A stretch of 64,000 nucleotides of DNA from Mycobacterium sp. EPa45 (lineage in GTDB: Bacteria > Actinomycetota > Actinomycetes > Mycobacteriales > Mycobacteriaceae): NCBI RefSeq assembly GCF_001021385.1, contig NZ_CP011773.1, positions 62,001-126,000 of the forward strand. The letters run 5' to 3'. A program made the position numbers and the translations under genes. The notes beneath the pieces are model-generated. The model was given only the letters and a program-made list of their open reading frames with translations. It did no database searches and was not told where the DNA came from. This document shows, one piece after another, positions 34,176 through 43,217 of this stretch. Numbering within the stretch: position 1 is the first letter of the stretch; each line of letters starts with the position of its first letter.

Positions 34176-35168
34176 ATGAGGAAAGGCACTCCGCCATTCC
34201 GGGGCCCGACCGGCGACGTCGTCCCGGGCAGCATCGCCCGGGCCGGATATCTCCGGCTCGGCGGCATCGACCAGTGGGTGATGGTCCGTGGCCGCAGCAC
34301 CGCCAACCCGGTATTGGTGCTGCTGCACGGCGGTCCGGGATTTAGCGAGACCCGGTTCTTCCGGTACTTCAATGCGGCTCTCGAAGACAAATTCACGGTC
34401 GTCTACTGGGATCAACGAGGTGCGGCGAGGTCTTACCATCGCGGGATTCCGGCGTCGACGATGACGGTCGCGCAGTTCATCGCGGACCTGGACGAGCTGG
34501 TCGACATCGTCGGCCAGCGTGTCGACGTGAAGAGGGTGGTGATCTTCGGTCACTCCTGGGGTTCCGTGCTGGGTCCGCTATACGCCGCGCGGTATCCGGA
34601 CAAGGTGACTGCCTATGTGGGATGTGGCCAGATCGGGGATTGGGCTGCCGCAGAGGCAGAGTCGTATAGCTTTGCCCTGGGCGAAGCCAGGCGCCGTGAC
34701 GACCGGCGGGCACTGCGAACGCTGAGCAGGATCGGCCCACCGCCCTACGATGCGAGTGCGGTGTTCAGGGAGCGGACCTGCCTGCAGCGCATCGAGGGAC
34801 AATTCCGGCCCCGAGAGCTCCGGGAGATGGGCCGAGTCATGCTCGGCACGCCGGAAGCGGGGATCCTCGATATCCCGAAAATCATTGTTGGCTTCCGGTT
34901 CTCGATGAATGCGATGTGGACGGAGGTCAGCCAAATCGATCTGCGTCAATGCGTCCCCGTGCTGGCCATGCCCGTCTTCCTTCTGCTTGGCCGCCACGAT
35001 CGCTGGGTTCCACCGGACACCAGCGTGGCCTACTTCGACGCGCTCGAGGCGCCCGCCAAGGAGTTGATCTGGTTCGAGAATTCCGGGCACGAGCCGTTCG
35101 TGGACGAGCCGGCCGCGTTTAACCAGGTCATGACCGAACAGGTCCGGCGTGCGGTGGGAGATCGGTGA
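34176..35168 (+). CDS. Alpha/beta hydrolase, proline-iminopeptidase-like
   Basis: A 330-residue serine hydrolase. Oxyanion motif HGGPG at 51-55, nucleophile Ser127 in GHSWGS, acid in LLGRHDRWVP and His in ENSGHEPFVDEP. The HGGPG + GxSWG combination is that of the S33 (prolyl-iminopeptidase) branch, though many members are esterases or lactonases. The first 25 residues form a short extension before the core. ATG at 34176, 26 bases after the SDR stop. Confidence 0.88.
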   Translation: MRKGTPPFRGPTGDVVPGSIARAGYLRLGGIDQWVMVRGRSTANPVLVLLHGGPGFSETRFFRYFNAALEDKFTVVYWDQRGAARSYHRGIPASTMTVAQFIADLDELVDIVGQRVDVKRVVIFGHSWGSVLGPLYAARYPDKVTAYVGCGQIGDWAAAEAESYSFALGEARRRDDRRALRTLSRIGPPPYDASAVFRERTCLQRIEGQFRPRELREMGRVMLGTPEAGILDIPKIIVGFRFSMNAMWTEVSQIDLRQCVPVLAMPVFLLLGRHDRWVPPDTSVAYFDALEAPAKELIWFENSGHEPFVDEPAAFNQVMTEQVRRAVGDR

Positions 35169-35264
35169 ACAGCGGCCCCGCCACGATGACAGTTATTTTC
35201 CACGTGGATGAACCATGCTCACGTTCTCGACAATTCACGGCCACCCCGCGCGTATGGTGTGGCG

Positions 35265-36089
35265 GTGAAAGCCGCACGCCCGCTGGAGGGCAAGGTCGCC
35301 TATGTCACCGGCGGAGCTAGGGGACAGGGCCGCGCGCATTGTGTGCGACTGGCCCAGGCCGGTGCCGACATCGTCACCATCGACGCCTGCGGGCCGGTTG
35401 GCAACCACATCGGCTACGAGCCGGCGACGCCCGAAGACCTCGCCGATACCGTCCGGCTGGTCGAGGACGAGGGCGTCAAGATCAGCGCCGAGCGGGTCGA
35501 CGTGCGCGACCACGCCGGACAGCAACAGGTGATCGCCCGAACCATCGAACAATTCGGACGCCTCGACGTCGTCGTCGCCAATGCCGGGGTGATGAGCTGG
35601 GGCCGGGCTTGGGAGATCCCAGCCGAGATGTGGCAGGAGATCATCGACGTCAACCTGACCGGGTTCTTCAACACCGTGCAGGCATGCGTCCCGGCGATGA
35701 TCGAAGCAGGCAATGGCGGGTCGATCATCGCAATCAGCTCGTCGGCGGGCATCAAAGCGGTTCCCGGTGCCGGCCACTACTGCGCGAGCAAGTTCGGTGT
35801 TGTGGGACTGGCGAATTCGCTGGCTTTGGAGCTGGGCGAATACGGCATCCGGGTGAACTCCGTGCACACCTACGGTGTCGATACCGCGCTGGGCAACGAC
35901 CTGTCGATGTACTCGATGTTCGAGAAGCATCCGCACTACGTCTACAGCTTCTCGCCGGGTGCGCTGCCCACCGAGTCGCTGATCGCGCCGAATCAGGTCA
36001 GTGAGGTCGTGCTGTTCCTCGCCAGCGATGCGTCGGCGCTGCTAACCGCCGCCCAGATCCCGGCGGACAAGGGTTACATGAAGGTTTAG
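35265..36089 (+). CDS. Mycofactocin-coupled SDR family oxidoreductase
   Basis: A 274-residue SDR with the family-specific insert after strand beta-2 (ACGPVGNHIGYEPATPEDLADTV), characteristic of TIGR03971 SDRs that hold NAD permanently and pass electrons to mycofactocin. The cofactor motif is TGGARGQGR; Ser, Tyr and Lys are in SSSAG and YCASKFG. No mycofactocin genes (mftA-F) are in the window. Starts GTG 35259 or 35265 are possible; TATGGT at 35253-35258 could be a -10 box giving a nearly leaderless mRNA at 35265, which I prefer. It overlaps the convergent FadD by four bases. Confidence 0.85.
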   Translation: MKAARPLEGKVAYVTGGARGQGRAHCVRLAQAGADIVTIDACGPVGNHIGYEPATPEDLADTVRLVEDEGVKISAERVDVRDHAGQQQVIARTIEQFGRLDVVVANAGVMSWGRAWEIPAEMWQEIIDVNLTGFFNTVQACVPAMIEAGNGGSIIAISSSAGIKAVPGAGHYCASKFGVVGLANSLALELGEYGIRVNSVHTYGVDTALGNDLSMYSMFEKHPHYVYSFSPGALPTESLIAPNQVSEVVLFLASDASALLTAAQIPADKGYMKV

Positions 36090-37753
36090 CCCTGTGCGGC
36101 AAGGCTTTTCACTGCGAGATCCTTGGCCCAGCGATAGTCAGCCTTACCCGCGGGTGAACGCAGCACCTTGTCGGTGCGGATGAACGCCTTGGGCAGCTTG
36201 TACTGCGCGATGTGCGCGCGGCAGGCGTCGGCCAACTCGGCGTCGGTGGCGCTCTGTCCGTCGGCGAACTGCACGATGGCCACCACCTCGTTGCCCCACC
36301 GTTCCGAGGGGCGGCCGGCGACGACGACGTCGTAGACGGCGGGATGGCTGGCGACCGCGCGCTCGACCTCCTCGGCGAAGATCTTCTCCCCACCGGAGTT
36401 GATGGTCACCGAATCGCGGCCGAGCAGTTCGATCTGGCCGTCTTCCAAGAAGCGCGCCCGGTCACCGGGTACCGACCAGCGCACGCCGTCGATGGTGGGG
36501 AAGGTGCGCGCGGACTTCTCGGCGTCGCCCAGATAGCCCAGCGGGACGTAGGCCCGCCGCGCCAGCCAACCCTCACCGTCACCGGGCTTCAGCACATGGG
36601 CGAAATCAGCTGAGATGATGGCGGTGTCGTGCTGCGGGGTGAAGGTCGCCGCCTTCTGCTCGACGCCCTTGGCCGCCATGGTCGTCATCTGCATGCCGGT
36701 CTCGGAAGCGCCGACCGCGTCGAGCACCATCAGGTTCGGCAGCGCGGCCAGCAGCCGTTCACGGACCGTCGGGGACAAGGGCGCGCCGCCGTTGGTGATC
36801 GTCACCAGCCCGGACAGGTCGTACTTTCCGGTCTCGATCTCGTCGAGCAGCGGCCGGGCGATCGCATCGCCGACGACCGGAATGCTCAGCACCCGTTCAC
36901 GTTCGGCGAGCTTCATCACCGCGGGGGCGTTGAGCCGGTCGACGTCGTCGGGCAACACCATCCAGCCGCCCGTGCTGAACATGTTGAACGCGGCCCACTG
37001 TGCCGCACCGTGCATCAGCGGCGGAATCATCAGCACCGAACGGAAGCCGGCGTTAAGGCGAGCCTGCTCGGCCAGCTCTTCGTAGGACTCCAGCGACTTC
37101 TCGGCGCCGAACGGCCGGCCGCCCATTGCCGACATGAAGATGTCGTGCTGGCGCCACAGCACGCCCTTGGGCATGCCGGTGGTTCCACCGGTATAGAGGA
37201 TGTAGAGGTCGTCGCCGCGAGGCGTGGGCATGCCGCCGGCCGGGGCGGGCGTGCTGATGATCGACTCGTAATCGACCGCGCCGGGCAGCAATTCGTTGCC
37301 GGAGCTGTCGGCGACCTGGATCAGCACGCGCAGTTCGGGCAGCCGGTCGCGGATGGCGGCCACATGCGGGGCGAACTCGGCCCCGTAGACGAGTGCCTTG
37401 GCCGCCGAATCGGTGAGCAGGTAGAGCAGCTCTTCTTCGACGTAACGGTAGTTGACGTTGAACGGCGCGACCCGGGCTCGGTAGCCGGCGACCATCGCCT
37501 CCAGGTACTGGTTGCCGTTGCGCAGGTACAGCCCGATGTGGTCCTGCCCGGACTCGTGCGGCGCCAGCTGATCACGCTCGGTATGGCAGCCGAGACCCTG
37601 CATGACGAGATAGTGCGCGACGCCGTCGATGCGGGCGTCGAGCTGCGCGTACGTCAGCCGCTGATCGCGCCAGATCAGAGCCTCATGATCGGGCAGGGTC
37701 TGGGCGACGGTACGGAACACCGACGAAAGGTCGAAACTGACGTCGCTGCTCAT
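36086..37753 (-). CDS. Acyl-CoA synthetase (FadD family), KstR-type promoter
   Basis: A 555-residue ANL-superfamily ligase. The AMP-binding P-loop is LYTGGTTGMPKG, the A5-like motif GASETGM, A7 YLGDAEKSA and VPGDRARFLEDG, and the C-terminal catalytic Lys lies in SPAGKADYRW. It activates a carboxylic acid to acyl-AMP, then acyl-CoA. A 20-residue insert (about 60-80, CHTERDQLAPHESG) marks one mycobacterial FadD subgroup related to FadD17/19. ATG at 37753. A perfect KstR-like palindrome lies 25 bases upstream, which points to a sterol side-chain or related acid as substrate; that is inference. Confidence 0.9.
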   Translation of the reverse strand: MSSDVSFDLSSVFRTVAQTLPDHEALIWRDQRLTYAQLDARIDGVAHYLVMQGLGCHTERDQLAPHESGQDHIGLYLRNGNQYLEAMVAGYRARVAPFNVNYRYVEEELLYLLTDSAAKALVYGAEFAPHVAAIRDRLPELRVLIQVADSSGNELLPGAVDYESIISTPAPAGGMPTPRGDDLYILYTGGTTGMPKGVLWRQHDIFMSAMGGRPFGAEKSLESYEELAEQARLNAGFRSVLMIPPLMHGAAQWAAFNMFSTGGWMVLPDDVDRLNAPAVMKLAERERVLSIPVVGDAIARPLLDEIETGKYDLSGLVTITNGGAPLSPTVRERLLAALPNLMVLDAVGASETGMQMTTMAAKGVEQKAATFTPQHDTAIISADFAHVLKPGDGEGWLARRAYVPLGYLGDAEKSARTFPTIDGVRWSVPGDRARFLEDGQIELLGRDSVTINSGGEKIFAEEVERAVASHPAVYDVVVAGRPSERWGNEVVAIVQFADGQSATDAELADACRAHIAQYKLPKAFIRTDKVLRSPAGKADYRWAKDLAVKSLAAQG

Positions 37754-37777
37754 GGGAGCGCTCCTCACAGGTGGCCG

Positions 37778-37799
37778 AGACTAGAACGCGTTCTAGTCT
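37778..37799. promoter_or_regulatory. Perfect 22-bp palindrome matching the KstR operator
   Basis: AGACTAGAACG followed by its exact reverse complement. The inner part T-AG-AAC-GC-GTT-CT-A (37782-37795) fits the published KstR consensus TnnAACnnGTTnnA completely. It lies 25-46 bases upstream of the FadD start, where a repressor would act. It also contains the stop codon of the MFS remnant. Confidence 0.85.
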
Positions 37800-38222
37800 G
37801 CCACGGGCGCCACGGTCGACTTGTGGCTGAACTTCACCCAGCGGGACCGCCACAAACCGACGCTCGCGATCTGCTCTCGCCGCGGCGCACGAGCAGGGCC
37901 AACACCGCGCCGACGGGCCGCAGCCGCTGCGCCCACCCACATCGACAGCTGCAGGCCGGCCATCAATGCCTCGTTGCTGCTGCTGGTGATCGCGGCGGTC
38001 AGCTGCGGCGGAGCGCCCGGAATCGAGGACGCCATGCCCTTGGCCACGAGTTCCTTTGCTGGTGAGAGCTTCTCGGCAATCGGTGCGGGCGTGCCCGCCG
38101 CGGTCAGCTTGCCGGCGACTGTCGAGCCCACCTTGCTCGAGAGGGCCGAGCCCAGGGATCGTGGTGCCCAGCACCACCCCGAGCTGCGCCGAGGTGCTCT
38201 GCAGCCCGCCGGCCTGAGCCTC
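37793..38222 (-). pseudogene. MFS (DHA2-type) drug transporter remnant, frameshifted and 5'-truncated
   Basis: The C-terminal part of an EmrB/QacA-like transporter. LQSTSAQLGVVLGTTI is read in one frame at 38204-38157 and GSALSSKVGSTVAGKL onward in another from 38152, so a single-base indel lies at about 38152-38157. The rest, through ITSSSNEALMAGLQLSMWVGAA, reaches a normal stop inside the KstR-like palindrome. The first twelve or so membrane segments are missing: the remnant begins right at the promoter of the divergent TetR gene, so an internal deletion joined the regulator's promoter to the transporter's tail. Confidence 0.7.
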
Positions 38223-38265
38223 GCCACAAATGGTGGTGCGCCTCCACTTGTGGGAGTACGCTGAC

Positions 38266-38961
38266 GTGGTGATTCCTGGCGCACAATGGGGTGTGGAGCG
38301 ATCCAGGCCACTTCGGGCCGATGCCGAACGCAACCGCGAGCGGATAGTTACCGCCGCGGCACGACTGTTTGCCGAGCAAGGGCTGTCAGTTCCCTTGGAA
38401 GACGTGGCTCGGGCCGCGGGTGTGGGGGTGGCGACCCTCTATCGGCGCTTCCCCACCCGTACAGACCTGGCGATTGCCGCCTTCGAACGAAATATGACGG
38501 CCTACACCGACGCGGTCGACAAAGCCTTGAGCAATCCGGTGCCCTGGGACGGGTTCCGCGACCTGTTGTTCGACCTGTGTGCGCTGCAGGCCTCGGACCC
38601 GGGACTACGGGCCCTGCTGACGACAGCGTTCCCGGCCAGTTCGGTGATCGAGGGGCGAGCCACCGAGGCAATCGCCAAACTTGGTGAAGTTATCTCCCGC
38701 GCACAGCAGGACGGAACGCTGCGCCCGGACATCGGCGTCGGCGACATCGTGGTGCTGCTGTTGGCCGACACCGGCGTGCTCGAAGCCACTCGCGAACATG
38801 CGCCGGGTGCGTGGCGCCGATTCACCGCGCTGATGGCCGATGCGTTCAGGGTCGGTCCGCACGAGCCGCTGCCGCCACCTACCCCGGCTGAAGAGCTTCG
38901 GAGCTCGATAGCCATGCTGACGGGTGACACCTTGCGCATCGAATGGCTCGCCGACGACTGA
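38266..38961 (+). CDS. TetR-family transcriptional regulator
   Basis: A regulator of about 231 residues with HTH VPLEDVARAAGVGVATLYRRFPTR near residues 45-70 and a C-terminal SBP56/TetR_C-type domain, the pattern of the mycobacterial repressors of multidrug MFS pumps. Start uncertain: GTG at 38266, 38269 or 38293. It is divergent from the broken transporter that was presumably its target, so it may be an orphan now. A small dyad CCAC-TT-GTGG lies at 38244-38253. Confidence 0.83.
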   Translation: MVIPGAQWGVERSRPLRADAERNRERIVTAAARLFAEQGLSVPLEDVARAAGVGVATLYRRFPTRTDLAIAAFERNMTAYTDAVDKALSNPVPWDGFRDLLFDLCALQASDPGLRALLTTAFPASSVIEGRATEAIAKLGEVISRAQQDGTLRPDIGVGDIVVLLLADTGVLEATREHAPGAWRRFTALMADAFRVGPHEPLPPPTPAEELRSSIAMLTGDTLRIEWLADD

Positions 38962-38975
38962 CGTCGCCTGAGGTC

Positions 38976-38989
38976 CAGGGAAATCCCTG
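38976..38989. promoter_or_regulatory. 14-bp palindrome CAGGGA-AA-TCCCTG upstream of the surface-protein gene
   Basis: Perfect six-base arms, 15 bases after the TetR stop and 85 bases before the start of the large surface protein. It could be an operator for that gene. It has no U-tract, so a terminator for tetR is less likely. Confidence 0.35.
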
Positions 38990-39073
38990 TATCGCCGGGT
39001 GGGACCCCCGCATAGTTTGAGCTCGACGGGTTGGGTTCGCCGCGGGCAGCGGCGATCGGGTCAGGAGATTGTC

Positions 39074-42000
39074 ATGACGGGACGCCACGCGGCCAGCGCA
39101 GGGGAAAGCGGCGCGCGAGTAATCGGCACCTACGCACGTTATGTGGGCCGGGTGGGCGCATTGGCCGTGGCGTTGGGCGTCGGAGGTGCTTTGGCTGGCG
39201 GCCACGGCACCGCGGGAGCCGCTCCCGACACCAGCGCCAGCAACGACAGCCAGCCGGTGCGACCCGCCGCGGGTAAAGCGCGCGATGCCGATCGATCGGT
39301 GCCTGTCGGGCGGCGACCAGACGGCCACTCCACGATCCCTACGTCGGTGACCGGCAGGCGCGCAGCGGCATCTTCCGGCACGACCGGCGGTGACACGACA
39401 ACCACGGTTGCGGTAACCGCGACAAGGCCAAAAGTATCGGGGCTGACCCCGGTCTCCCCGAGTGCGACAGTCTCGCCGCGGCTGACCGCCGCGGCCACGA
39501 CGTCTATCGAACCCGTCGTCGCGTCGGGGGTGCCCGCGCCGAAGCCGTCGACAACGGCGACAACCGGACGGGTCGCCGCCCCGAGGTCGCCGGTGTTGCA
39601 GTCCACCACGCTCCCCGCGCGCGTGGCGGCCGCTGGAGAGCTGAGTACTCCCGCAGGTGTCCCGGCCGACCCGACGCCGACATCGCTGTTCGAGTCGGTG
39701 CTGGGTTGGGTGCGGCGCACGTTCAACAACGCCACCCCTACGCTGTCGCCGCAGATTGTGACCGTGACGGCGGAACCGGGGCACACCAGCGCGCCGATCT
39801 CCTTCACCGGAGGCGCCGACGCGGACGGCGATGCTCTGACCTACGCCGTCACCCAATCCGGCGCGGGCACCCTCATCCCAACCGGTGACGCGTTCACCTA
39901 CACACCCGATGCCGCCTGGGATGGGCGCAGCGACTACACGGACACCTTCACCATCACCGCCTCCGATGCCGGCAACGGCTTCCACATTCACGGACTGCCG
40001 GGCCTGCTGCACCTGGTCAGCTTCGGGCTGCTCGGCAGCGCTGGCGACACCGCCACCTCCAGCGTGACCGTGCAGGTACTCGCCGCCCAGGTGGACCCGC
40101 CGGTACTGACTGACCCCGCTCACCCCTACACCCCGATCGCCGCCCAGCCCGGGGACCCGGCCGGGTCGGTGCGTGGCCAGATCACCGTCACCGACATCCA
40201 CCAGCCGATCACCTACAGCTACAGCGGGCCCACCACCACCGCTGACGGCAGCACCCTGAGCCTCAACGCCGACGGCAGCTTCCTCTACACCCCCTCAGAC
40301 AGTGCCCGCCACGATGCCGCCGCCGACACCGCCCACCAGACCGGCGCCGACGCCTTCGCCTTCACCGTGACCGCCACCAACAGCCGCGGCGCAGCCAGCG
40401 ATATCGCGATCACAGTGCCCGTCGCTGCGGCCAATGGGGACCCGACACCCCCCGCCGTCGCGCCCACCGCCACCGTCGACCACACCACCGGCGCGGTCAC
40501 CAACGCCCTTGGTTACACCGACCCGGACGGCGATACCCTGCGCTTCAGCAACCCCAACGGCGGCACCGCGACCACCTGGGCCACCGCACACGGTGGCACC
40601 GTCACCGTCGATCCCACCACCGGCCGCTACACCTACACCCCCGACCCGCTCGGCCGGCTCAATGCCTACAGCCACCCCGACCAGAACGCCGACACGTTCG
40701 ACGTCACGATCACCGACGGCTACGGCTCCACCACCACCCACGCCATCACCGTCACGATCGACCCTGCGGCAGCAGTACTCACCGGAGCGACGCAATTCGA
40801 ATTGATCTCCGCCGGGTCGTATTCCTACGGCTCTCCGGTCCGTGGACCCGACGGAAGCGTCTACGCGACTACCTATGATCAGGCTGCCCAAAAATTCGGC
40901 ATCACCGTGGTTCGCCCCGACGGAACACGGGCCGCCGTCGACCTCGATGGAAACCCGTTCGCTTCCAGCGGGTTCCGGGGCATTCAGGCCGGGCCTGGGG
41001 GGCGGGCCTACCTCACCACCGATCACGACGTTCTGGTGGTCAACCCCGACAACACCTTCACGACGGTGCCGCTTGCAGGGCGGGCCACCGGAAGGATCAT
41101 GGTGACCGCGGACGGCCACGCGTACCAGCTCGCCGCCGACCCGGGATCCTACGGTGTCGCGAACAAGTTTTCCGTCACCGTCATCAACCCGGACGGCACC
41201 TATGCGACCGTGCCGCTGACCAACAATCCACCGTATGGCGGAGTAGGCGACCAAATCAGCCTGTCGGAGGAGGCTGTTGTTGTTGCGGACGACGGCACCC
41301 TCTATGTCAAAACCTATGCCGGCGCGGTGGTCGTCGAGATGGTTCATCCCGACGCTTCGCACATGACAGTGACGCTTCCCCGTTTCTTCGGGCAGAACTG
41401 CAGTTGCAGCGGAATCACCGTTGGTCCGGATGGTCGCGCGTACGTCCTCGGCAACCTTGGCGCCGACGCGACATTGATCACCGTCAGCAAAGACGGCACG
41501 TATACCACCACACCAGTGCGCGTGCCGGGATTGGCCGCATACGGCAACTCCACCGCCGATTCGGACGGCAGCGTGTATCTGGCGGAAGGCACCGGCTTCT
41601 TTGGGAACGACACGATGGTCATCGTTCACCCCGACCAAAGCATCACCGCAGTGCCGTTACCGGGGAGCACACTGTTCGAGCGCGAGCCAATCGTCCTGCC
41701 AGGCGGCCGCGTCTACCAGGATCTCGAACACCGCGCAGCTGTCATTGTCAACCCCGACGGCACCACCGTCGACGTTCCCGATTCTGACGGCGTCTCGCGG
41801 ACCGTGGTCGTCGGCGCCGATGGGCGCACATACGTTTTCGGCGGAGGTTTTTCCGCATCGCTCGACAGCGGTGTCCTTGTCGTCGGCCAGGACAACAGCT
41901 TCACGACGGTGCCCGCGCCAGGCAGAGTCGTAAGTGTTGTCGTGGACGAGGCCGGCTATGCCTACATCACGAGCGGTGATGTAGGCAGTTCGACCACGGT

Positions 42001-42160
42001 TACGGTCGTTAGGCCCGACGGGACCTACAGCGCTTTGACGATGGCCGGACCGCAGGTGGGCCCCGTGCTCGTATCAAACGACGGCGTGGTTTCGCAAGCG
42101 GTGTCGTCGGCCGACGGGTCCACCGTCACAACGCACCAGATCGCGGTCGCGCGCGCATAA
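39074..42160 (+). CDS. Large secreted surface protein: VCBS/cadherin-like domains plus a propeller-like repeat
   Basis: A 1028-residue exported protein. Residues 1-50 form a long signal peptide with a YVGRVGALAVALGVGGAL core; 50-200 is an Ala/Thr/Pro/Ser-rich linker. Three Ig/VCBS-like domains follow at about 225-337, 345-450 and 462-563, each with an ADGDxLTY or DPDGDTL strand, a FxYTP strand and a DxFTxTxxD strand; the first includes the mycobacterial insert GFHIHGLPGLLHLVSFG. Residues 580-1028 hold ten repeats of about 46 residues, with xxDGxxY alternating with V-x-PDGT-x-x-TVPL, likely blades of a beta-propeller. The only cysteines are 776 and 778. No LPXTG or TM anchor. ATG at 39074 has AGGAG upstream. 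Role unknown; adhesion or a cell-wall sensor is conjecture. Confidence 0.85.
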   Translation: MTGRHAASAGESGARVIGTYARYVGRVGALAVALGVGGALAGGHGTAGAAPDTSASNDSQPVRPAAGKARDADRSVPVGRRPDGHSTIPTSVTGRRAAASSGTTGGDTTTTVAVTATRPKVSGLTPVSPSATVSPRLTAAATTSIEPVVASGVPAPKPSTTATTGRVAAPRSPVLQSTTLPARVAAAGELSTPAGVPADPTPTSLFESVLGWVRRTFNNATPTLSPQIVTVTAEPGHTSAPISFTGGADADGDALTYAVTQSGAGTLIPTGDAFTYTPDAAWDGRSDYTDTFTITASDAGNGFHIHGLPGLLHLVSFGLLGSAGDTATSSVTVQVLAAQVDPPVLTDPAHPYTPIAAQPGDPAGSVRGQITVTDIHQPITYSYSGPTTTADGSTLSLNADGSFLYTPSDSARHDAAADTAHQTGADAFAFTVTATNSRGAASDIAITVPVAAANGDPTPPAVAPTATVDHTTGAVTNALGYTDPDGDTLRFSNPNGGTATTWATAHGGTVTVDPTTGRYTYTPDPLGRLNAYSHPDQNADTFDVTITDGYGSTTTHAITVTIDPAAAVLTGATQFELISAGSYSYGSPVRGPDGSVYATTYDQAAQKFGITVVRPDGTRAAVDLDGNPFASSGFRGIQAGPGGRAYLTTDHDVLVVNPDNTFTTVPLAGRATGRIMVTADGHAYQLAADPGSYGVANKFSVTVINPDGTYATVPLTNNPPYGGVGDQISLSEEAVVVADDGTLYVKTYAGAVVVEMVHPDASHMTVTLPRFFGQNCSCSGITVGPDGRAYVLGNLGADATLITVSKDGTYTTTPVRVPGLAAYGNSTADSDGSVYLAEGTGFFGNDTMVIVHPDQSITAVPLPGSTLFEREPIVLPGGRVYQDLEHRAAVIVNPDGTTVDVPDSDGVSRTVVVGADGRTYVFGGGFSASLDSGVLVVGQDNSFTTVPAPGRVVSVVVDEAGYAYITSGDVGSSTTVTVVRPDGTYSALTMAGPQVGPVLVSNDGVVSQAVSSADGSTVTTHQIAVARA

Positions 42161-42170
42161 GTGGTTGGCG

Positions 42171-42191
42171 GGAGCCCCACTCTCGGGCTCC
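42171..42191 (+). terminator. Candidate terminator after the surface-protein gene
   Basis: GGAGCCC, a seven-base loop and GGGCTCC form a perfect seven-pair GC-rich stem beginning ten bases after the stop codon at 42160. There is no T-run, as is usual for mycobacterial terminators, so function is only likely by position. Confidence 0.45.
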
Positions 42192-42308
42192 ACTCGAGTA
42201 CCCGACATCGCGATGTTGGCGAGAGGCTTCCCGCCCGACGAGATCGGTGTAGCAGGTACGCGTGCAATGCTGACGCGGACAACTCTCAACTACTCCCGAG
42301 GAGCGACG

Positions 42309-43217
42309 TTGACTGATCGCCCGACCATCGACTTCCCGGCCCGCATCGGCGTGTGGTGGGCGAGCGAGAGTTGGCCGATGCCCGCGGCCGTCGAGGTGGC
42401 CCAGGAAATCGAGGAGCTCGGCTACGGCTCGCTGTTCATCCCCGAGGTCGGCCTGAAGGACGCCATGGTGCAGTCGGCGATCTTCCTGGCCGGAACGCAG
42501 CGGTTGGTGCTCGGCACCGGCATCGCCAACATTCACGCCCGGTTGGCGACGATCGCCGAAGGCGGTGGCCGTAGCCTGACCGCCGCCTACCCGGGGCGGT
42601 TCGTCCTCGGTCTCGGTGTCAGCCACGGCCCGCTGGTGGAGAACATGCTCGGCGGCACCTACCAGAAGCCGCTCGCGACCATGCGCGGCTATCTGGACCG
42701 GATGGCCGGGCTGCCGGAATTCGTCGAGCCGGGTTCGGGGCGGCCGACCCGTCTGCTTGCCGCCCTCGGACCCAAGATGATCGAGCTGTCCGGCACGCAC
42801 GCCGACGGTGCACACCCGTACCTGGTGCTGCCCGAGCAGACCGCAACCACTCGCGAGATCCTCGGCCCGGACAAGTGGGTGGTGTCCGAACAGGCCGTCG
42901 TCATCGGCGAGAGCGCCGACGAGCAGATGCGCAGGGCGCACCTGCATCTCGAGGTGTATTCGGGCCTGCCCAACTACCGCAACTCGTGGCTGCGGCAGGG
43001 CTTCGACGAATCGGATCTGGTGCGCGGCGGTTCGGACCGGCTGGCCGAACGGATCGTCGGGCAGGGCTCCGTCGAGCAGGCCGCCGCGTCGGTGACCGCG
43101 CACCTCGATGCCGGTGCCGACCACGTCGTGGTGCAGGTCCTCGGCGACGGCAACCCGACCTGGGATCCGCGCCCGGCGCTGCGTGAATTGGCCGAGGCGC
43201 TGAACCTCAGGGGTTGA
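42309..43217 (+). CDS. LLM-class F420/flavin-dependent oxidoreductase (TIGR03620-like)
   Basis: A 302-residue luciferase-like protein with IGVWWASESWPMPAAVEVAQEIEELGYGSLFIPE at the front and GRFVLGLGVSHGP in the middle, typical of the TIGR03620 group. I choose the TTG at 42309 because GAGGAGCG lies seven bases upstream and the family N-terminus begins there; an ATG at 42267 has no such site. It overlaps the convergent Mce gene by 11 bases. Confidence 0.82.
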   Translation: MTDRPTIDFPARIGVWWASESWPMPAAVEVAQEIEELGYGSLFIPEVGLKDAMVQSAIFLAGTQRLVLGTGIANIHARLATIAEGGGRSLTAAYPGRFVLGLGVSHGPLVENMLGGTYQKPLATMRGYLDRMAGLPEFVEPGSGRPTRLLAALGPKMIELSGTHADGAHPYLVLPEQTATTREILGPDKWVVSEQAVVIGESADEQMRRAHLHLEVYSGLPNYRNSWLRQGFDESDLVRGGSDRLAERIVGQGSVEQAAASVTAHLDAGADHVVVQVLGDGNPTWDPRPALRELAEALNLRG

